Below, piece by piece: positions 1 to 11,224 of a stretch of 64,000 nucleotides of DNA. The stretch covers positions 682,001 through 746,000 of the forward strand of contig JASNYH010000001.1 in the NCBI GenBank assembly GCA_048500255.1, in the 5' to 3' direction. The notes under the pieces are model-generated. The model searched no databases, was not told the origin of the DNA, and worked only from the letters and a program-made list of their open reading frames with translations. Each line of letters starts with the position of its first letter. Position 1 is the stretch's first letter. Source of the DNA: JAMHWF01 sp048500255. Lineage in GTDB: Bacteria > Pseudomonadota > Gammaproteobacteria > Burkholderiales > Burkholderiaceae_C. The translations under genes were made by a program, and so were the position numbers.

Positions 1-1668
1 CGTTCCGCCCACATCACGGAGGGCATCGCGCGTGCGCCCAACCGCTCGATGTACTACGGCATGGGCTACCAGGAGGCCGACTTCAAGAAGCCGATGATCG
101 GCGTCGCCAACGGCCACTCGACGATCACGCCGTGCAACGCCGGCCTGCAGCGGCTGGCCGATGCGGCGGTTGCGGGCCTCGAGGCCGCCGGCGCCAATGC
201 GCAACTCTTCGGCACGCCGACGATCAGCGACGGCATGGCGATGGGCACCGAGGGCATGAAGTACAGCCTGGTGTCGCGCGAAGTCATCGCCGATTGCATC
301 GAGACCTGCGTCGGCGGCCAGTGGATGGACGGCGTGCTCGTCATCGGCGGCTGCGACAAGAACATGCCCGGCGGCATGATGGGCATGCTGCGCGCCAACG
401 TGCCGTCGATCTACGTCTACGGCGGCACCATCCTCCCCGGTTACTACAAGGGCCAGGCGCTCAACATCGTCAGCGTGTTCGAGGCCGTAGGCCAGTTCAG
501 CGCCGGCAGGATGACGCAGGAGGACTTCAGCAGCATCGAGAAGTGCGCCATCCCCGGCAACGGCTCGTGCGGCGGCATGTACACCGCCAACACGATGAGC
601 TCGGCGTTCGAGGCGCTCGGCATGAGCCTGCCCTATTCGTCGACGCAGGCCAACGTCGACGAGGAGAAGGTCGAGAGCACGCGCGAGTCGGCGCGCATGC
701 TCGTCGAGGCGGTCAAGCGCGACCTGAAGCCGCGCGACATCGTGACGCGCGAGTCGATCGAGAACGCCGTCGCCGTCATCATGGCGATCGGCGGCTCGAC
801 CAACGCCGTGCTGCACTTTCTCGCGATCGCGCACGCCGCCGGCGTCGAGTGGACGATCGACGACTTCGAGCGCGTGCGCAAGAAGGTGCCGGTGCTGTGC
901 GACCTCAAGCCCAGCGGCCAGTACCTCGCCGTCGACCTGCACCGCGCTGGCGGCATCCCGGCCGTGATGAAGCTGCTGCTGCAGGCCGGCCTGCTGCACG
1001 GCCACTGCATGACGATCACCGGCAAGACGATCGCCGAGACGCTGGCCGGCGTGCCGCTGCGCGGCGCCGGCCAGCCGGTGATCCGCCCGCTCGCCGACCC
1101 GATGTACGCCGAGGGCCACCTCGCCATCCTCAAGGGCAACCTGAGCCCCGAGGGCTGCGTCGCCAAGATCACGGGCCTGAAGAATCCCGTCATCACGGGC
1201 CCGGCGCGCGTCTTCGACGACGAGCAGTCGGCGCTCGAGGCCATCATGGCCGGGCGCATCAGGGCGGGCGACGTGATGGTGCTGCGCTACCTCGGCCCCA
1301 AGGGCGGACCCGGCATGCCCGAGATGCTCGCCCCCACCGGCGCACTGATCGGCCAAGGCCTGGGCGAGAGCGTCGGGCTGATCACCGACGGGCGCTTTTC
1401 AGGCGGCACCTGGGGCATGGTCGTCGGCCACGTCGCGCCCGAGGCCTATGAAGGCGGCACGATCGCGCTGGTGCAGGAAGGCGACCCGGTCACGATCGAC
1501 GCCCACCGGCTGCTGCTCGAGCTGCACGTCGACGCCGCCGAACTGGCGCGCCGGCGCGCCGCGTGGCAGCGCCCGGCGCCGCGCTACACGCGCGGCGTGC
1601 TCGCCAAGTTCGCGTTCAATGCGTCGAGCGCGAGCAGCGGCGCGGTGCTCGACCGCTACGCGGGCTGA
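1..1668 (+). CDS. ilvD: Dihydroxy-acid dehydratase, 5' end outside the window
   Basis: Converts 2,3-dihydroxy-isovalerate and its methylvalerate homologue to the 2-keto acids in valine, isoleucine and leucine synthesis; an iron-sulfur dehydratase of the cytoplasm (family knowledge). The reading frame is open to base 1 and already encodes the family N-terminal region (RSAHITEGIARAPNRSMYYG), so only a few residues are missing. Cluster cysteines are visible in GGCDKNMPGG and GNGSCGGMYTAN. The C-terminus carries the expected DGRFSGGTWG and KFAFNASSASSGAV segments. It converges on the Trp-rich gene with a 4-base gap. Assignment is secure; the true start cannot be given. Confidence 0.97.
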   Translation, partial: RSAHITEGIARAPNRSMYYGMGYQEADFKKPMIGVANGHSTITPCNAGLQRLADAAVAGLEAAGANAQLFGTPTISDGMAMGTEGMKYSLVSREVIADCIETCVGGQWMDGVLVIGGCDKNMPGGMMGMLRANVPSIYVYGGTILPGYYKGQALNIVSVFEAVGQFSAGRMTQEDFSSIEKCAIPGNGSCGGMYTANTMSSAFEALGMSLPYSSTQANVDEEKVESTRESARMLVEAVKRDLKPRDIVTRESIENAVAVIMAIGGSTNAVLHFLAIAHAAGVEWTIDDFERVRKKVPVLCDLKPSGQYLAVDLHRAGGIPAVMKLLLQAGLLHGHCMTITGKTIAETLAGVPLRGAGQPVIRPLADPMYAEGHLAILKGNLSPEGCVAKITGLKNPVITGPARVFDDEQSALEAIMAGRIRAGDVMVLRYLGPKGGPGMPEMLAPTGALIGQGLGESVGLITDGRFSGGTWGMVVGHVAPEAYEGGTIALVQEGDPVTIDAHRLLLELHVDAAELARRRAAWQRPAPRYTRGVLAKFAFNASSASSGAVLDRYAG

Positions 1669-1672
1669 TCGG

Positions 1673-2068
1673 TCAACGCTTGCCGGCGTCGTCGGGCGAC
1701 AGCTGCGAGCTGTCGACGAACTGGCTGCTGCGCGCCACCACGTCCTTGTTGTGCTTGCGCTCGGCGGCGCGGCGCTCCTCGACGCGCTCGACCTCGGCGC
1801 GGCGCGCCTTCCTGACGCGCTCGGAGCGCTCGCGATCGCGCGGGTCGATGCCCAGCGCGACGAGGTGCTTGCGCCGGCGCTCGGCCTTGCGCTCCTCCAT
1901 GCGGTCCATCGCGCGCCTTTGCGTCAGCCCCATCTTGTCGGAGTACGCCCACCACAGCACGGCCAGACCGAACGGCCACAGCACGGCCAGCCAGCCCCAT
2001 TCGCCGACGGGTCCGAACTCCGCGATCTTCATCACCAGCAGCAGCACGCCCAGCGCGACGAAATACAT
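1673..2068 (-). CDS. Small Trp-rich membrane protein (TIGR04438-like)
   Basis: A 131-residue protein with an N-terminal hydrophobic part rich in tryptophan (FGPVGEWGWLAVLWPFGLAVLWW), followed by a long, strongly charged Arg/Glu-rich tail that is probably helical and cytoplasmic. This matches the small Trp-rich proteins described from Burkholderiales; function unknown. The ATG at 2068 is preceded on its strand by an AGGAG ribosome binding site. It stands alone between convergent ilvD and the divergent cytochrome c gene. I infer a membrane location from the hydrophobic stretch and cannot propose a role. Confidence 0.8.
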   Translation of the reverse strand: MYFVALGVLLLVMKIAEFGPVGEWGWLAVLWPFGLAVLWWAYSDKMGLTQRRAMDRMEERKAERRRKHLVALGIDPRDRERSERVRKARRAEVERVEERRAAERKHNKDVVARSSQFVDSSQLSPDDAGKR

Positions 2069-2130
2069 GGTGTTGCTCCTTGAGGGGTCTTTCCCCTGCC
2101 GCGGCCGACCGGCATGTCAACCGGCCCTCT

Positions 2131-2136
2131 TACAAT
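2131..2136 (+). promoter_or_regulatory. -10 element of the cytochrome c promoter
   Basis: TACAAT lies 53 bases before the cytochrome c start codon in an otherwise GC-rich spacer. No convincing -35 hexamer is found at the right distance. Several other genes here show the same pattern (TAGAAT or TACACT alone), so it is probably the real -10. Confidence 0.4.
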
Positions 2137-2189
2137 TCCGTTCGGATCAACTGTAATCCACCCTTATCAGCACCTCCCGGAAGGAAATC

Positions 2190-2501
2190 ATGAAGCTGTC
2201 GCTCTCTCTGACCGTCGCCGCATTCGCCGCCGCCGCCTCGCTGCCGGCCTTCGCCAGCGAGGACCTGGCCAAGAAGAAGAACTGCATGGCCTGCCACGCC
2301 ACCGACAAGAAGCTGGTCGGTCCGTCGTACAAGGATGTCGCCAAGAAGTACGCCGGCCAGAAGGACGCCGTCGACAAGCTCGCGGTGAAGGTGATGAAGG
2401 GCGGCTCGGGCGTCTGGGGCGCCGTGCCGATGCCCGCCAACCCGCAGGTCAGCGAGGCCGAAGCCAAGCAGCTGGTGCAGTGGGTGCTGAGCATCAAGTG
2501 A
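2190..2501 (+). CDS. Small periplasmic class I cytochrome c (c551/c552 type)
   Basis: A 103-residue electron carrier. Residues 1-22 form a Sec signal peptide ending at AFA-S. The heme-binding motif CMACH follows about ten residues into the mature protein, and a methionine in GAVPMPANP, near residue 81, fits the distal heme ligand of c551-type cytochromes. The length (about 80 mature residues) is normal for that family. A ribosome binding site GGAAGG precedes the ATG, and a strong hairpin terminator follows, so the gene appears monocistronic. Its redox partner cannot be told from the neighbourhood. Confidence 0.93.
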   Translation: MKLSLSLTVAAFAAAASLPAFASEDLAKKKNCMACHATDKKLVGPSYKDVAKKYAGQKDAVDKLAVKVMKGGSGVWGAVPMPANPQVSEAEAKQLVQWVLSIK

Positions 2502-2538
2502 TGCCCGGCGGGCGCTGACGCCCGCCCGGCTCCAAAGA

Positions 2539-2564
2539 CGAAGGCCCCGCGAGCGGGGCCTTCG
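2539..2564 (+). terminator. Hairpin terminator after cytochrome c
   Basis: A 12-base-pair perfect inverted repeat (CGAAGGCCCCGC / GCGGGGCCTTCG) with a 2-base spacer lies 38 bases after the cytochrome c stop. Only a weak T-rich tail follows. It sits between convergent genes and may serve acs (minus strand) as well. Confidence 0.8.
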
Positions 2565-2595
2565 TTCGTGCCGGCCCGCTCGTGCGGGCGCCCGA

Positions 2596-4563
<1,968 letters not shown>

Positions 4564-4664
4564 GCCTTTGTCTCCTTGCCTGGACTCGAAGAGCCGGTAC
4601 TGTGACGTGCCCGGCTGACGGGTGCCTTACTCTACCGCCGGCGCGCGCCGGTGCCCCCTGCCCC

Positions 4665-4670
4665 TAGAAT
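4665..4670 (+). promoter_or_regulatory. -10 element upstream of the YqhA-like gene
   Basis: TAGAAT, 31 bases before the ATG at 4702. It supports choosing that start over the in-frame GTG-type start at 4651, which would lie upstream of the element. No clear -35. Confidence 0.4.
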
Positions 4671-4701
4671 CCGCCCCACCCTGACCGAGCCCTTGCCCCC
4701 G

Positions 4702-5304
4702 ATGCCCAACCTGCGCGACCACACGGCCCTCGGGCTGCGCCCGCTGCCCAACATGATCTTCGCCAGCCGCTGGCTGCAGCTGCCGCTGTACCTCGGGCTG
4801 ATCCTGGCGCAGGCGGTCTACGTCTATCACTTCTGGGTCGAGCTGGTGCACCTGATCGAGGCCGCCTTCGGCAACAAGGCGGCGCTCGAGCAGCTCGTGA
4901 CGAGCATCGGCTACAAGAGCGACGCCCCCGTCACGGCGCTCAACGAGACGATCATCATGCTCGTCGTGCTCGCGCTGATCGACGTCGTCATGATCTCCAA
5001 CCTGCTGATCATGGTGATCGTCGGCGGCTACGAGACCTTCGTGTCGCGCCTCAACCTCGAGGGCCACCCCGACCAGCCCGAGTGGCTGAGCCACGTCAAC
5101 GCCTCGGTGCTCAAGGTCAAGCTGGCCACCGCCATCATCGGCATCAGCTCGATCCACCTGCTCAAGACCTTCATCAACGCCGCCAACTACACCGACAAGG
5201 TGCTGCTGTGGCAGACGCTGATCCACATCACGTTCCTGCTGTCGGCGCTGGCGATCGCGCTGACCGACCGCCTGATGACGCCGACGGCGCACGACGACCA
5301 CTGA
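4702..5304 (+). CDS. YqhA/UPF0114 family inner-membrane protein
   Basis: A 200-residue protein with a family-typical layout: two N-terminal hydrophobic segments (LPLYLGLILAQAVYVYHFW; IIMLVVLALIDVVMISNLLIM), the conserved ESRF-like loop here written GGYETFVSRL, and two later membrane segments. The family (TIGR00645) is conserved in proteobacteria but of unknown function. I start at the ATG at 4702 because the TAGAAT element and upstream spacing fit it; the frame stays open further upstream. It precedes the cardiolipin synthase gene by 47 bases on the same strand, so co-transcription is possible. Confidence 0.85.
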   Translation: MPNLRDHTALGLRPLPNMIFASRWLQLPLYLGLILAQAVYVYHFWVELVHLIEAAFGNKAALEQLVTSIGYKSDAPVTALNETIIMLVVLALIDVVMISNLLIMVIVGGYETFVSRLNLEGHPDQPEWLSHVNASVLKVKLATAIIGISSIHLLKTFINAANYTDKVLLWQTLIHITFLLSALAIALTDRLMTPTAHDDH

Positions 5305-5351
5305 AGCGCGCCGCCGCGCCGACGGGCCGCGGCGTCACAATCCGCGGCGCG

Positions 5352-6797
5352 ATGAAGGAAGTCCTGACCGAGGTATGGGCCGTGACGTCGGCGGCGGCGC
5401 ACGTCGGCGGCGCCGTCGCCGTCACGGTCGACGCCGTGCTGCGCAAGCGCCACGTCAGCGCCGTCATCGGCTGGGTCGGTCTGGCCTGGCTGGCGCCGAT
5501 CGTCGGCTCGCTGCTCTACCTGCTGCTGGGCATCAACCGCATCCAGCGCAGCGCCGTCGCGCTCGGCCTGCGCCAGGCCTGGGAGCGCGAGGCGCCGGCC
5601 ACCGGCGACGCGGCGCCGGGCGCAGCGGCGCTGCGCGACAGGCGGCTGGCCGGACTCGACCGGCTGTCGAGTCTGGTGACGGGCAACCCGCTGACCGGCG
5701 GCAACCGCATCGAGCCGCTGGCCGACGGCGATCTGGCCTATCCGGCGATGCTGGCGGCGATCGATGGCGCCGAGCGCTCCGTCACGTTGGCGACCTACAT
5801 CTTCGACCACGACAGCGCCGGCCGCGCCTTCGCCGACGCGCTGCAACGCGCGCGCGCGCGCGGCGTCGAGGTGCGCGTGCTGATCGACGGCCTGGGCGCG
5901 CGCTACAGCCGCCCCGACATGATCGGCCGGCTGCGCCGCGCCGGCCTGCTGGCGGCCGCCTTCCTGCCGACGCGCAACCCGCTGCTGTCGCGCTACGCCA
6001 ACCTGCGCAACCACCGCAAGATCATGGTGGTCGACGGCACGATCGGCTTCACCGGCGGCATGAACATCCGCGCCGGTCACTGCGTCGCGCAGAACCCGGC
6101 GCATCCGGTGCACTGCCTGCACTTCGAGGTGCGCGGCCCGATCGTCGCCGACCTGCAGCGCACCTTCGCGATCGACTGGGCGTTCGCCAGCGGCGAGGCG
6201 CTGCGCGGCGAGCTCTGGTTCGCGCCCCCGCCGACCGAGGACTGCGGCCCGGTGCTGGCGCGCGGCCTGCGCGACGGCCCCGACGCCGACATCGACCACA
6301 TCCGCCAGGTGATGATCGGCGCGCTCGCCGTCGCACAGTCGCGCGTGCGCATCGTGACGCCCTACTTCCTGCCCGACGAGGTGCTGCTCGCCGCGCTGAA
6401 GGTGACGGCGCTGCGCGACGTCGCCGTCGACGTCGTGCTGCCCGGGCGCAGCAACATCCGCGTGATGGACTGGGCGACGCGGCCGCAACTGCCCGAGCTG
6501 ATCGACGCCGGCTGCCGCATCTGGCTGACGCCGCTGCCGTTCGACCACACCAAGATCTTCATCGTCGACGACGCCTGGTCGCTCGTCGGCTCGAGCAACT
6601 GGGACGCGCGCAGCCTGCGGCTGAACTTCGAATACAACCTCGAGTGCTACGACGACGAACTGGTGCGCCGCCTCGACGCGCTGGTCGACGCGCGCATCGC
6701 CGTCGCACAGCGTGTCGACGCCGCCGAGTTGCGCGCGCTGCCGCTGGCCGCGCGGCTACGCGACGGCCTGGCGCGGCTGCTGTCGCCCTATCTCTGA
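5352..6797 (+). CDS. cls: Cardiolipin synthase, phospholipase D superfamily
   Basis: Makes cardiolipin from phosphatidylglycerol at the inner membrane. It is 481 residues from the ATG at 5352. The N-terminus has a membrane segment (VIGWVGLAWLAPIVGSLLYLLLG) as in ClsA-type enzymes. Two complete HKD motifs are present: HRKIMVVDG followed by GFTGGMN, and HTKIFIVDD followed by LVGSSNWD, matching the family catalytic layout HxK(x4)D. The open frame extends upstream through the preceding gap without a better start. Its last 10 bases overlap the convergent P-type ATPase gene. Confidence 0.92.
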   Translation: MKEVLTEVWAVTSAAAHVGGAVAVTVDAVLRKRHVSAVIGWVGLAWLAPIVGSLLYLLLGINRIQRSAVALGLRQAWEREAPATGDAAPGAAALRDRRLAGLDRLSSLVTGNPLTGGNRIEPLADGDLAYPAMLAAIDGAERSVTLATYIFDHDSAGRAFADALQRARARGVEVRVLIDGLGARYSRPDMIGRLRRAGLLAAAFLPTRNPLLSRYANLRNHRKIMVVDGTIGFTGGMNIRAGHCVAQNPAHPVHCLHFEVRGPIVADLQRTFAIDWAFASGEALRGELWFAPPPTEDCGPVLARGLRDGPDADIDHIRQVMIGALAVAQSRVRIVTPYFLPDEVLLAALKVTALRDVAVDVVLPGRSNIRVMDWATRPQLPELIDAGCRIWLTPLPFDHTKIFIVDDAWSLVGSSNWDARSLRLNFEYNLECYDDELVRRLDALVDARIAVAQRVDAAELRALPLAARLRDGLARLLSPYL

Positions 6798-9520
6798 CGG
6801 CGCCGCGCGAGCGCCTTGCGCGCCTCCTCGGCCCACAGCACGACGCTGGCCAGCGCGACCAGCGGCAGCAGGCTCGCCAGCGGCAGCGGCACGGTGTGGA
6901 ACAGCGCGTTCATCGCGGGCAGGTAGAGCACTGCCGCCTGCAGCAGCACGCTCGCCGCCAGCCCACCCGCCAGCCAGCGGTTGTGCGGCGCGCCCCAGCG
7001 CAGCGCCGAGCGCAGCGGCGAGCGGCAGTTGAGCACGTTGAACCACTGGCACATCACCATCAGCGTGAAGGTCTCGGTGCGCGCCTGCGCGAGGTCGACG
7101 CCCTGCCCCGTGCGCCACGCGAACCAGCCGAAGGTAACGACGACGGCCGCGCTCACCATCACGACGAGCCGCCCGAGCATCGAGCGGTCGATCAGCGCGT
7201 CGTCGCGCGGCACCGGCGCGCGGCGCATCTCGTCGCCGTCGGGCGGGTCCATCACGAGGTTGAGCGTCAACGTGCCCTCGGTGACGATGTTGATCCAGAG
7301 GATCTGCACGGCCACCAGCGGCAGCGCAAAGCCGCCGAGCAGCGCCAGCAGCAGCACGACGACCTCGTCGATCGACGTCGCGAACAGGTAGAGGATGACC
7401 TTCTTCAGGTTGCCGTAGACGACGCGCCCCTGCTCGACGGCGCCGACGATGGTGGCGAAGTTGTCGTCGGTGACGACGATCTTGGCGGCGCTCTTGGCGA
7501 CCTCGGTGCCCGTGATCCCCATCGCGACGCCGACGTCGGCGCGCGCCAGCGCCGGTGCGTCGTTGACGCCGTCGCCCGTCATCGCGACGACGTCGCCGCG
7601 CGCCTGCAGCGCCTCGACGATGCGCAGCTTCTGCGCCGGCTGCACGCGCGCGAAGACGGCGATGCGCGGCAGCTCGTCGCGCAGGTCGGCCTCGCCCATG
7701 CGCTCGAGCTCGGCGCCGTCGACGGCGCGGTCGCCGTCGCGCGCGATGCCGAGCTCGCGCGCGATCGCCAGGCCCGTGAGCTTGTGGTCGCCCGTGACCA
7801 TCACGGGCCGCATGCCGGCGTCGCGGCAGGCGGCGACGGCGACGCGCGCCTCGTCGCGCGGCGGATCGATCTCGCCGGCCAGGCCGAGCAGGCGCGCGCG
7901 GCCCTCGAGCGCGTCGAAGCCGGCGCCGCCGTCGAGCGCCTCTTCGGCGTCGACACGCGCCAGAGCCAGCACGCGCAGCGCGCGCGCCGCCATCGACTCG
8001 GCCGCGCCGCGCGCCGCGCGCAGCACGGCGGCGTCGTCGCCGGCGCACAGGCGCAGCACGGCCTCGGGCGAGCCCTTGACGACGACGTGGCGCGGCGCGC
8101 CGGGCGGCGCATGGCGGGTGGCCATCAGCTGGCGGTCGGAGTCGAACGGCAGCTCGCCGTCGCGCGGCTGCGCGCGCGCCAGCGCCGCCAGGTCGACGCC
8201 GGCCTTGGCGGCGAGCACGCGCAGCGCACCTTCCGTCGGGTCGCCGAGCACGGCCCAGCCTTCGCGCACGCCGTCCTCGGGGGCGAGCAGCTCGGCGTCG
8301 TTGCACAACGCGGCTGCCTCGACGAGCGCGCGCAGGGCGGCGTCGCCGGCCGCGTCGACGCGCGGCCCGTCGCCGGCGATGCGCAGCTCGCCCATCGGCG
8401 CATAGCCGCTGCCGCCGACGGCGACTTCGCGGCCGTCGGGCAGCCACAGCGCCGTCGCCGTCATCTCGTTGCGCGTCAGCGTGCCTGTCTTGTCGCTGCA
8501 GATCACAGTCGTCGAGCCCAGCGTCTCGACGGCGGCGAGCCGCCGGATGATGGCGCCGCGCGCCGCCATGCGCTGCATGCCCACCGCCAGCGCGATCGTC
8601 ATCGCCACCGGCAGGCCCTCGGGCACGACGGAGACCATCTGGCTGATCGCCACCATCAGCACGTCACCCAGCGGCAGCTCGCGCCACAGCCCGAGCGCGA
8701 CGACGAGGGCGAACAGCACCAGCGCCGCCGCCGCCAGCCAGCGGCCGAAGCGCTCGATGCGCTGCTCGAGCGGCGTCGGCGGCTCGGTGGCGACCGCCGT
8801 CAGCCCGGCGATGCGGCCGATCTCGGTGCGCACGCCAGTGGCGACGACGAGGGCGCGCGCGCGCCCCGCCGTCACGTGCGTGCCCGAATAGACCATGTTG
8901 CGCCGGTCGGCCAGGCCCGTGCCCTCGGGCACCGCAGCCGCCTGCTTGGCCACCGGCACCGACTCGCCGGTGAGCGCGGCCTCGGCCACCTGCAGCTGCG
9001 CGGCGTCGAGCAGGCGCGCGTCTGCGCCGACGGCGTCGCCCGCGGCCAGCAGCAGCACGTCGCCGGGCACCAGCTCGCGCGCCGCGATCTCGCGCTCGGC
9101 GCCTTCGCGCAGCACGCGCGCGCGCAGCGTCGCGAGGCGGCGCAGCGCCGCCATCGAGCGCTCGGCGCGCCCCTCCTGCGCCGCGCCGATCAGCGCATTG
9201 GCGACGACGACGGCGAGGATGACGACGGCGTCGCCGCGCTCGCCGAGCACGACGGCGAGCACCGCGGCGACGAGCAGGATGTAGATCAGCGGGCTCTGGA
9301 ACTGGCGCGCGAAGACGCGCCACGCCGGCCGCCGCGGCGGCTCGGGCAGTGCGTTCGGGCCGTGGCGCTCGCAGCGCCGGCGCACGTCCACGTCGGCCAG
9401 GCCACGCGCGGCGTCGCCGCCGGCCGCCTGCAACGCAGCCTCGGCTGCCAGCGCGTGCCAAGGCTGCGGCGGTGCGTCGTCGGCGGCGGATCGCGGTGGG
9501 GGAATGCTCGCGCTGGACAC
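6788..9520 (-). CDS. Cation-transporting P-type ATPase (P2A-like)
   Basis: A 910-residue ion pump. It has an N-terminal cation-ATPase domain (about 20-95), an actuator motif LTGES (about 184), PEGLP in membrane helix 4 (about 300-304), the phosphorylated Asp in CSDKTGTLT (about 343) and the hinge TGDGVNDAPAL. The full set of C-terminal membrane helices is present. The layout resembles calcium or manganese pumps of the SERCA/PMR1 group, but helix 6 reads INIVTEGTLTLNLVMDPPD, with Glu where SERCA-type pumps have Asp. The ion is therefore uncertain. Start is GTG at 9520. It is convergent with cls (10-base overlap) and divergent from the fumarase gene. Confidence 0.88.
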   Translation of the reverse strand: MSSASIPPPRSAADDAPPQPWHALAAEAALQAAGGDAARGLADVDVRRRCERHGPNALPEPPRRPAWRVFARQFQSPLIYILLVAAVLAVVLGERGDAVVILAVVVANALIGAAQEGRAERSMAALRRLATLRARVLREGAEREIAARELVPGDVLLLAAGDAVGADARLLDAAQLQVAEAALTGESVPVAKQAAAVPEGTGLADRRNMVYSGTHVTAGRARALVVATGVRTEIGRIAGLTAVATEPPTPLEQRIERFGRWLAAAALVLFALVVALGLWRELPLGDVLMVAISQMVSVVPEGLPVAMTIALAVGMQRMAARGAIIRRLAAVETLGSTTVICSDKTGTLTRNEMTATALWLPDGREVAVGGSGYAPMGELRIAGDGPRVDAAGDAALRALVEAAALCNDAELLAPEDGVREGWAVLGDPTEGALRVLAAKAGVDLAALARAQPRDGELPFDSDRQLMATRHAPPGAPRHVVVKGSPEAVLRLCAGDDAAVLRAARGAAESMAARALRVLALARVDAEEALDGGAGFDALEGRARLLGLAGEIDPPRDEARVAVAACRDAGMRPVMVTGDHKLTGLAIARELGIARDGDRAVDGAELERMGEADLRDELPRIAVFARVQPAQKLRIVEALQARGDVVAMTGDGVNDAPALARADVGVAMGITGTEVAKSAAKIVVTDDNFATIVGAVEQGRVVYGNLKKVILYLFATSIDEVVVLLLALLGGFALPLVAVQILWINIVTEGTLTLNLVMDPPDGDEMRRAPVPRDDALIDRSMLGRLVVMVSAAVVVTFGWFAWRTGQGVDLAQARTETFTLMVMCQWFNVLNCRSPLRSALRWGAPHNRWLAGGLAASVLLQAAVLYLPAMNALFHTVPLPLASLLPLVALASVVLWAEEARKALARRRQR

Positions 9521-9594
9521 GGGACGTGCGCAATCGGGTCGTTGCGGCCCAGTATCGCCCAGCCCCGCCGGCCGGTCGCCGGCGACGCGCTGGC

Positions 9595-9600
9595 TACACT
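9595..9600 (+). promoter_or_regulatory. -10 element upstream of fumarase
   Basis: TACACT, 36 bases before the fumarase ATG, within the divergent spacer shared with the P-type ATPase. No recognisable -35 hexamer. Confidence 0.35.
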
Positions 9601-9636
9601 TGCGGCCATCGCAGTCCTCGCCTTCGCCTTTCCGTC

Positions 9637-11178
9637 ATGGCCACCCCGATCCGTCACGCCGACTTCGTCGACAGCATCGCCGCCGCGCTGCAGTACATCA
9701 GCTACTACCACCCCGCCGACTTCATCGCCACCCTGGCGCGCGCCTACGAGCGCGAGCAGAGCCCGGCGGCCAAGGACGCGATCGCGCAGATCCTCACCAA
9801 CTCGAGGATGTGCGCCGAAGGCCACCGCCCGATCTGCCAGGACACGGGCATCGTCAACGTGTTCCTCAAGATCGGCATGGACTGCCGCTTCGACGGCTTC
9901 CCCGGCTCGGTCGCCGATGCCGTCAACGAGGGCGTGCGCCGCGCCTACCTCGACCCGTCGAACACGCTGCGCAGCTCGGTGCTCGCCGACCCGCAGTTCG
10001 CGCGCAAGAACACGCAGGACAACACGCCCGCCGTCGTCGAGATGGAGCTGGTGCCCGGCAACACGATCGACGTGATGGTCGCCGCCAAGGGCGGCGGCTC
10101 CGAGAACAAGAGCAAGATGATCATGATGAACCCGAGCGACTCGCTCGTGGACTGGGTGCTCAAGACGGTGCCGACGATGGGCGCAGGCTGGTGCCCGCCG
10201 GGCATGCTCGGCATCGGCATCGGCGGCACGGCCGAAAAGGCGATGCTGCTGGCCAAGCAGTCGCTGATGGAAGACATCGACATGCACGAGCTGCTGCAGC
10301 GCGGCCCGAAGGACAAGCTGGAAGAGCTGCGCATCGAGCTCTACGAGAAGGTCAACGCGCTGGGCATCGGCGCGCAGGGCCTGGGCGGCCTGACGACGGT
10401 GCTCGACGTGAAGATCGCGACCTACCCGACGCACGCCGCGAGCAAGCCGGTGGCGATGATCCCCAACTGCGCGGCGACGCGCCACGCCCACTTCGTGCTC
10501 GACGGCTCGGGCCCGGCGTACCTCGAGCCGCCCTCCCTCGACCTGTGGCCCGACGTGCAGTGGGCGCCCGACTACAACAAGTCGAAGAAGGTCGACCTGA
10601 ACACGCTGACGAAGGAGCAGGTCGCGAGCTGGAAGCCGGGCGACACACTGCTGCTGTCGGGCAAGATGCTGACCGGCCGCGACGCCGCGCACCAGCGCAT
10701 CCAGGAGATGCTCGCCAGGGGCGAGAAGCTGCCGGTGGACTTCACCAACCGCGTCATCTACTACGTGGGCCCCGTCGACCCGGTGCCGGGCGAAGTGGTC
10801 GGCCCCGCCGGCCCGACGACGGCGACGCGCATGGACAAGTTCACCGAGATGATGCTGGCGCAGACCGGCCTGATCTCGATGGTCGGCAAGGCCGAGCGCG
10901 GGCCGGTGGCGATCGAGGCGATCCGCAAGCACGGCAGCGCGTACCTGATGGCCGTCGGCGGTGCCGCCTATCTGGTGGCCAAGGCGATCAAGGCCGCCGA
11001 GGTCGTCGGCTTCGCCGACCTCGGCATGGAGGCGATCTACGAGTTCGACGTGAAGGACATGCCCGTCACGGTGGCGGTCGACGCCGCCGGAAGCAGCGTG
11101 CACCAGACCGGCCCGCTCGACTGGCAGGCGCGCATCGCGTCGGGCGCGGCGAAGACGATCCCCGTCGCGGCGGCCTGA
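9637..11178 (+). CDS. Class I fumarate hydratase (iron-sulfur)
   Basis: Interconverts fumarate and malate in the citric acid cycle; oxygen-sensitive 4Fe-4S enzyme of the FumA/FumB group. It is 513 residues from the ATG at 9637, fusing the alpha (N-terminal) and beta (C-terminal) halves that some organisms encode separately. Three cysteines suited to hold the cluster are seen in ICQDTG, GWCPPGM and PNCAATRH. The C-terminal half has KMLTGRDAAHQR and GPAGPTTATRMD. The open frame continues upstream, but only this ATG follows the promoter-like element. It is followed 46 bases later by the phospholipase D-like gene. Confidence 0.95.
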   Translation: MATPIRHADFVDSIAAALQYISYYHPADFIATLARAYEREQSPAAKDAIAQILTNSRMCAEGHRPICQDTGIVNVFLKIGMDCRFDGFPGSVADAVNEGVRRAYLDPSNTLRSSVLADPQFARKNTQDNTPAVVEMELVPGNTIDVMVAAKGGGSENKSKMIMMNPSDSLVDWVLKTVPTMGAGWCPPGMLGIGIGGTAEKAMLLAKQSLMEDIDMHELLQRGPKDKLEELRIELYEKVNALGIGAQGLGGLTTVLDVKIATYPTHAASKPVAMIPNCAATRHAHFVLDGSGPAYLEPPSLDLWPDVQWAPDYNKSKKVDLNTLTKEQVASWKPGDTLLLSGKMLTGRDAAHQRIQEMLARGEKLPVDFTNRVIYYVGPVDPVPGEVVGPAGPTTATRMDKFTEMMLAQTGLISMVGKAERGPVAIEAIRKHGSAYLMAVGGAAYLVAKAIKAAEVVGFADLGMEAIYEFDVKDMPVTVAVDAAGSSVHQTGPLDWQARIASGAAKTIPVAAA

Positions 11179-11224
11179 CGCCGCCGGCGTCGGGTCGGGC
11201 GGCGGCGCGAGGAGGGGAACACCG

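Noticed and set aside
5375..10075. Very long open frame on the plus strand running through cls, the P-type ATPase and into fumarase
   Set aside because: It is a shadow frame: very rich in Arg, Ala and Gly, matches no family, and covers well-supported genes in other frames. High GC removes stop codons.
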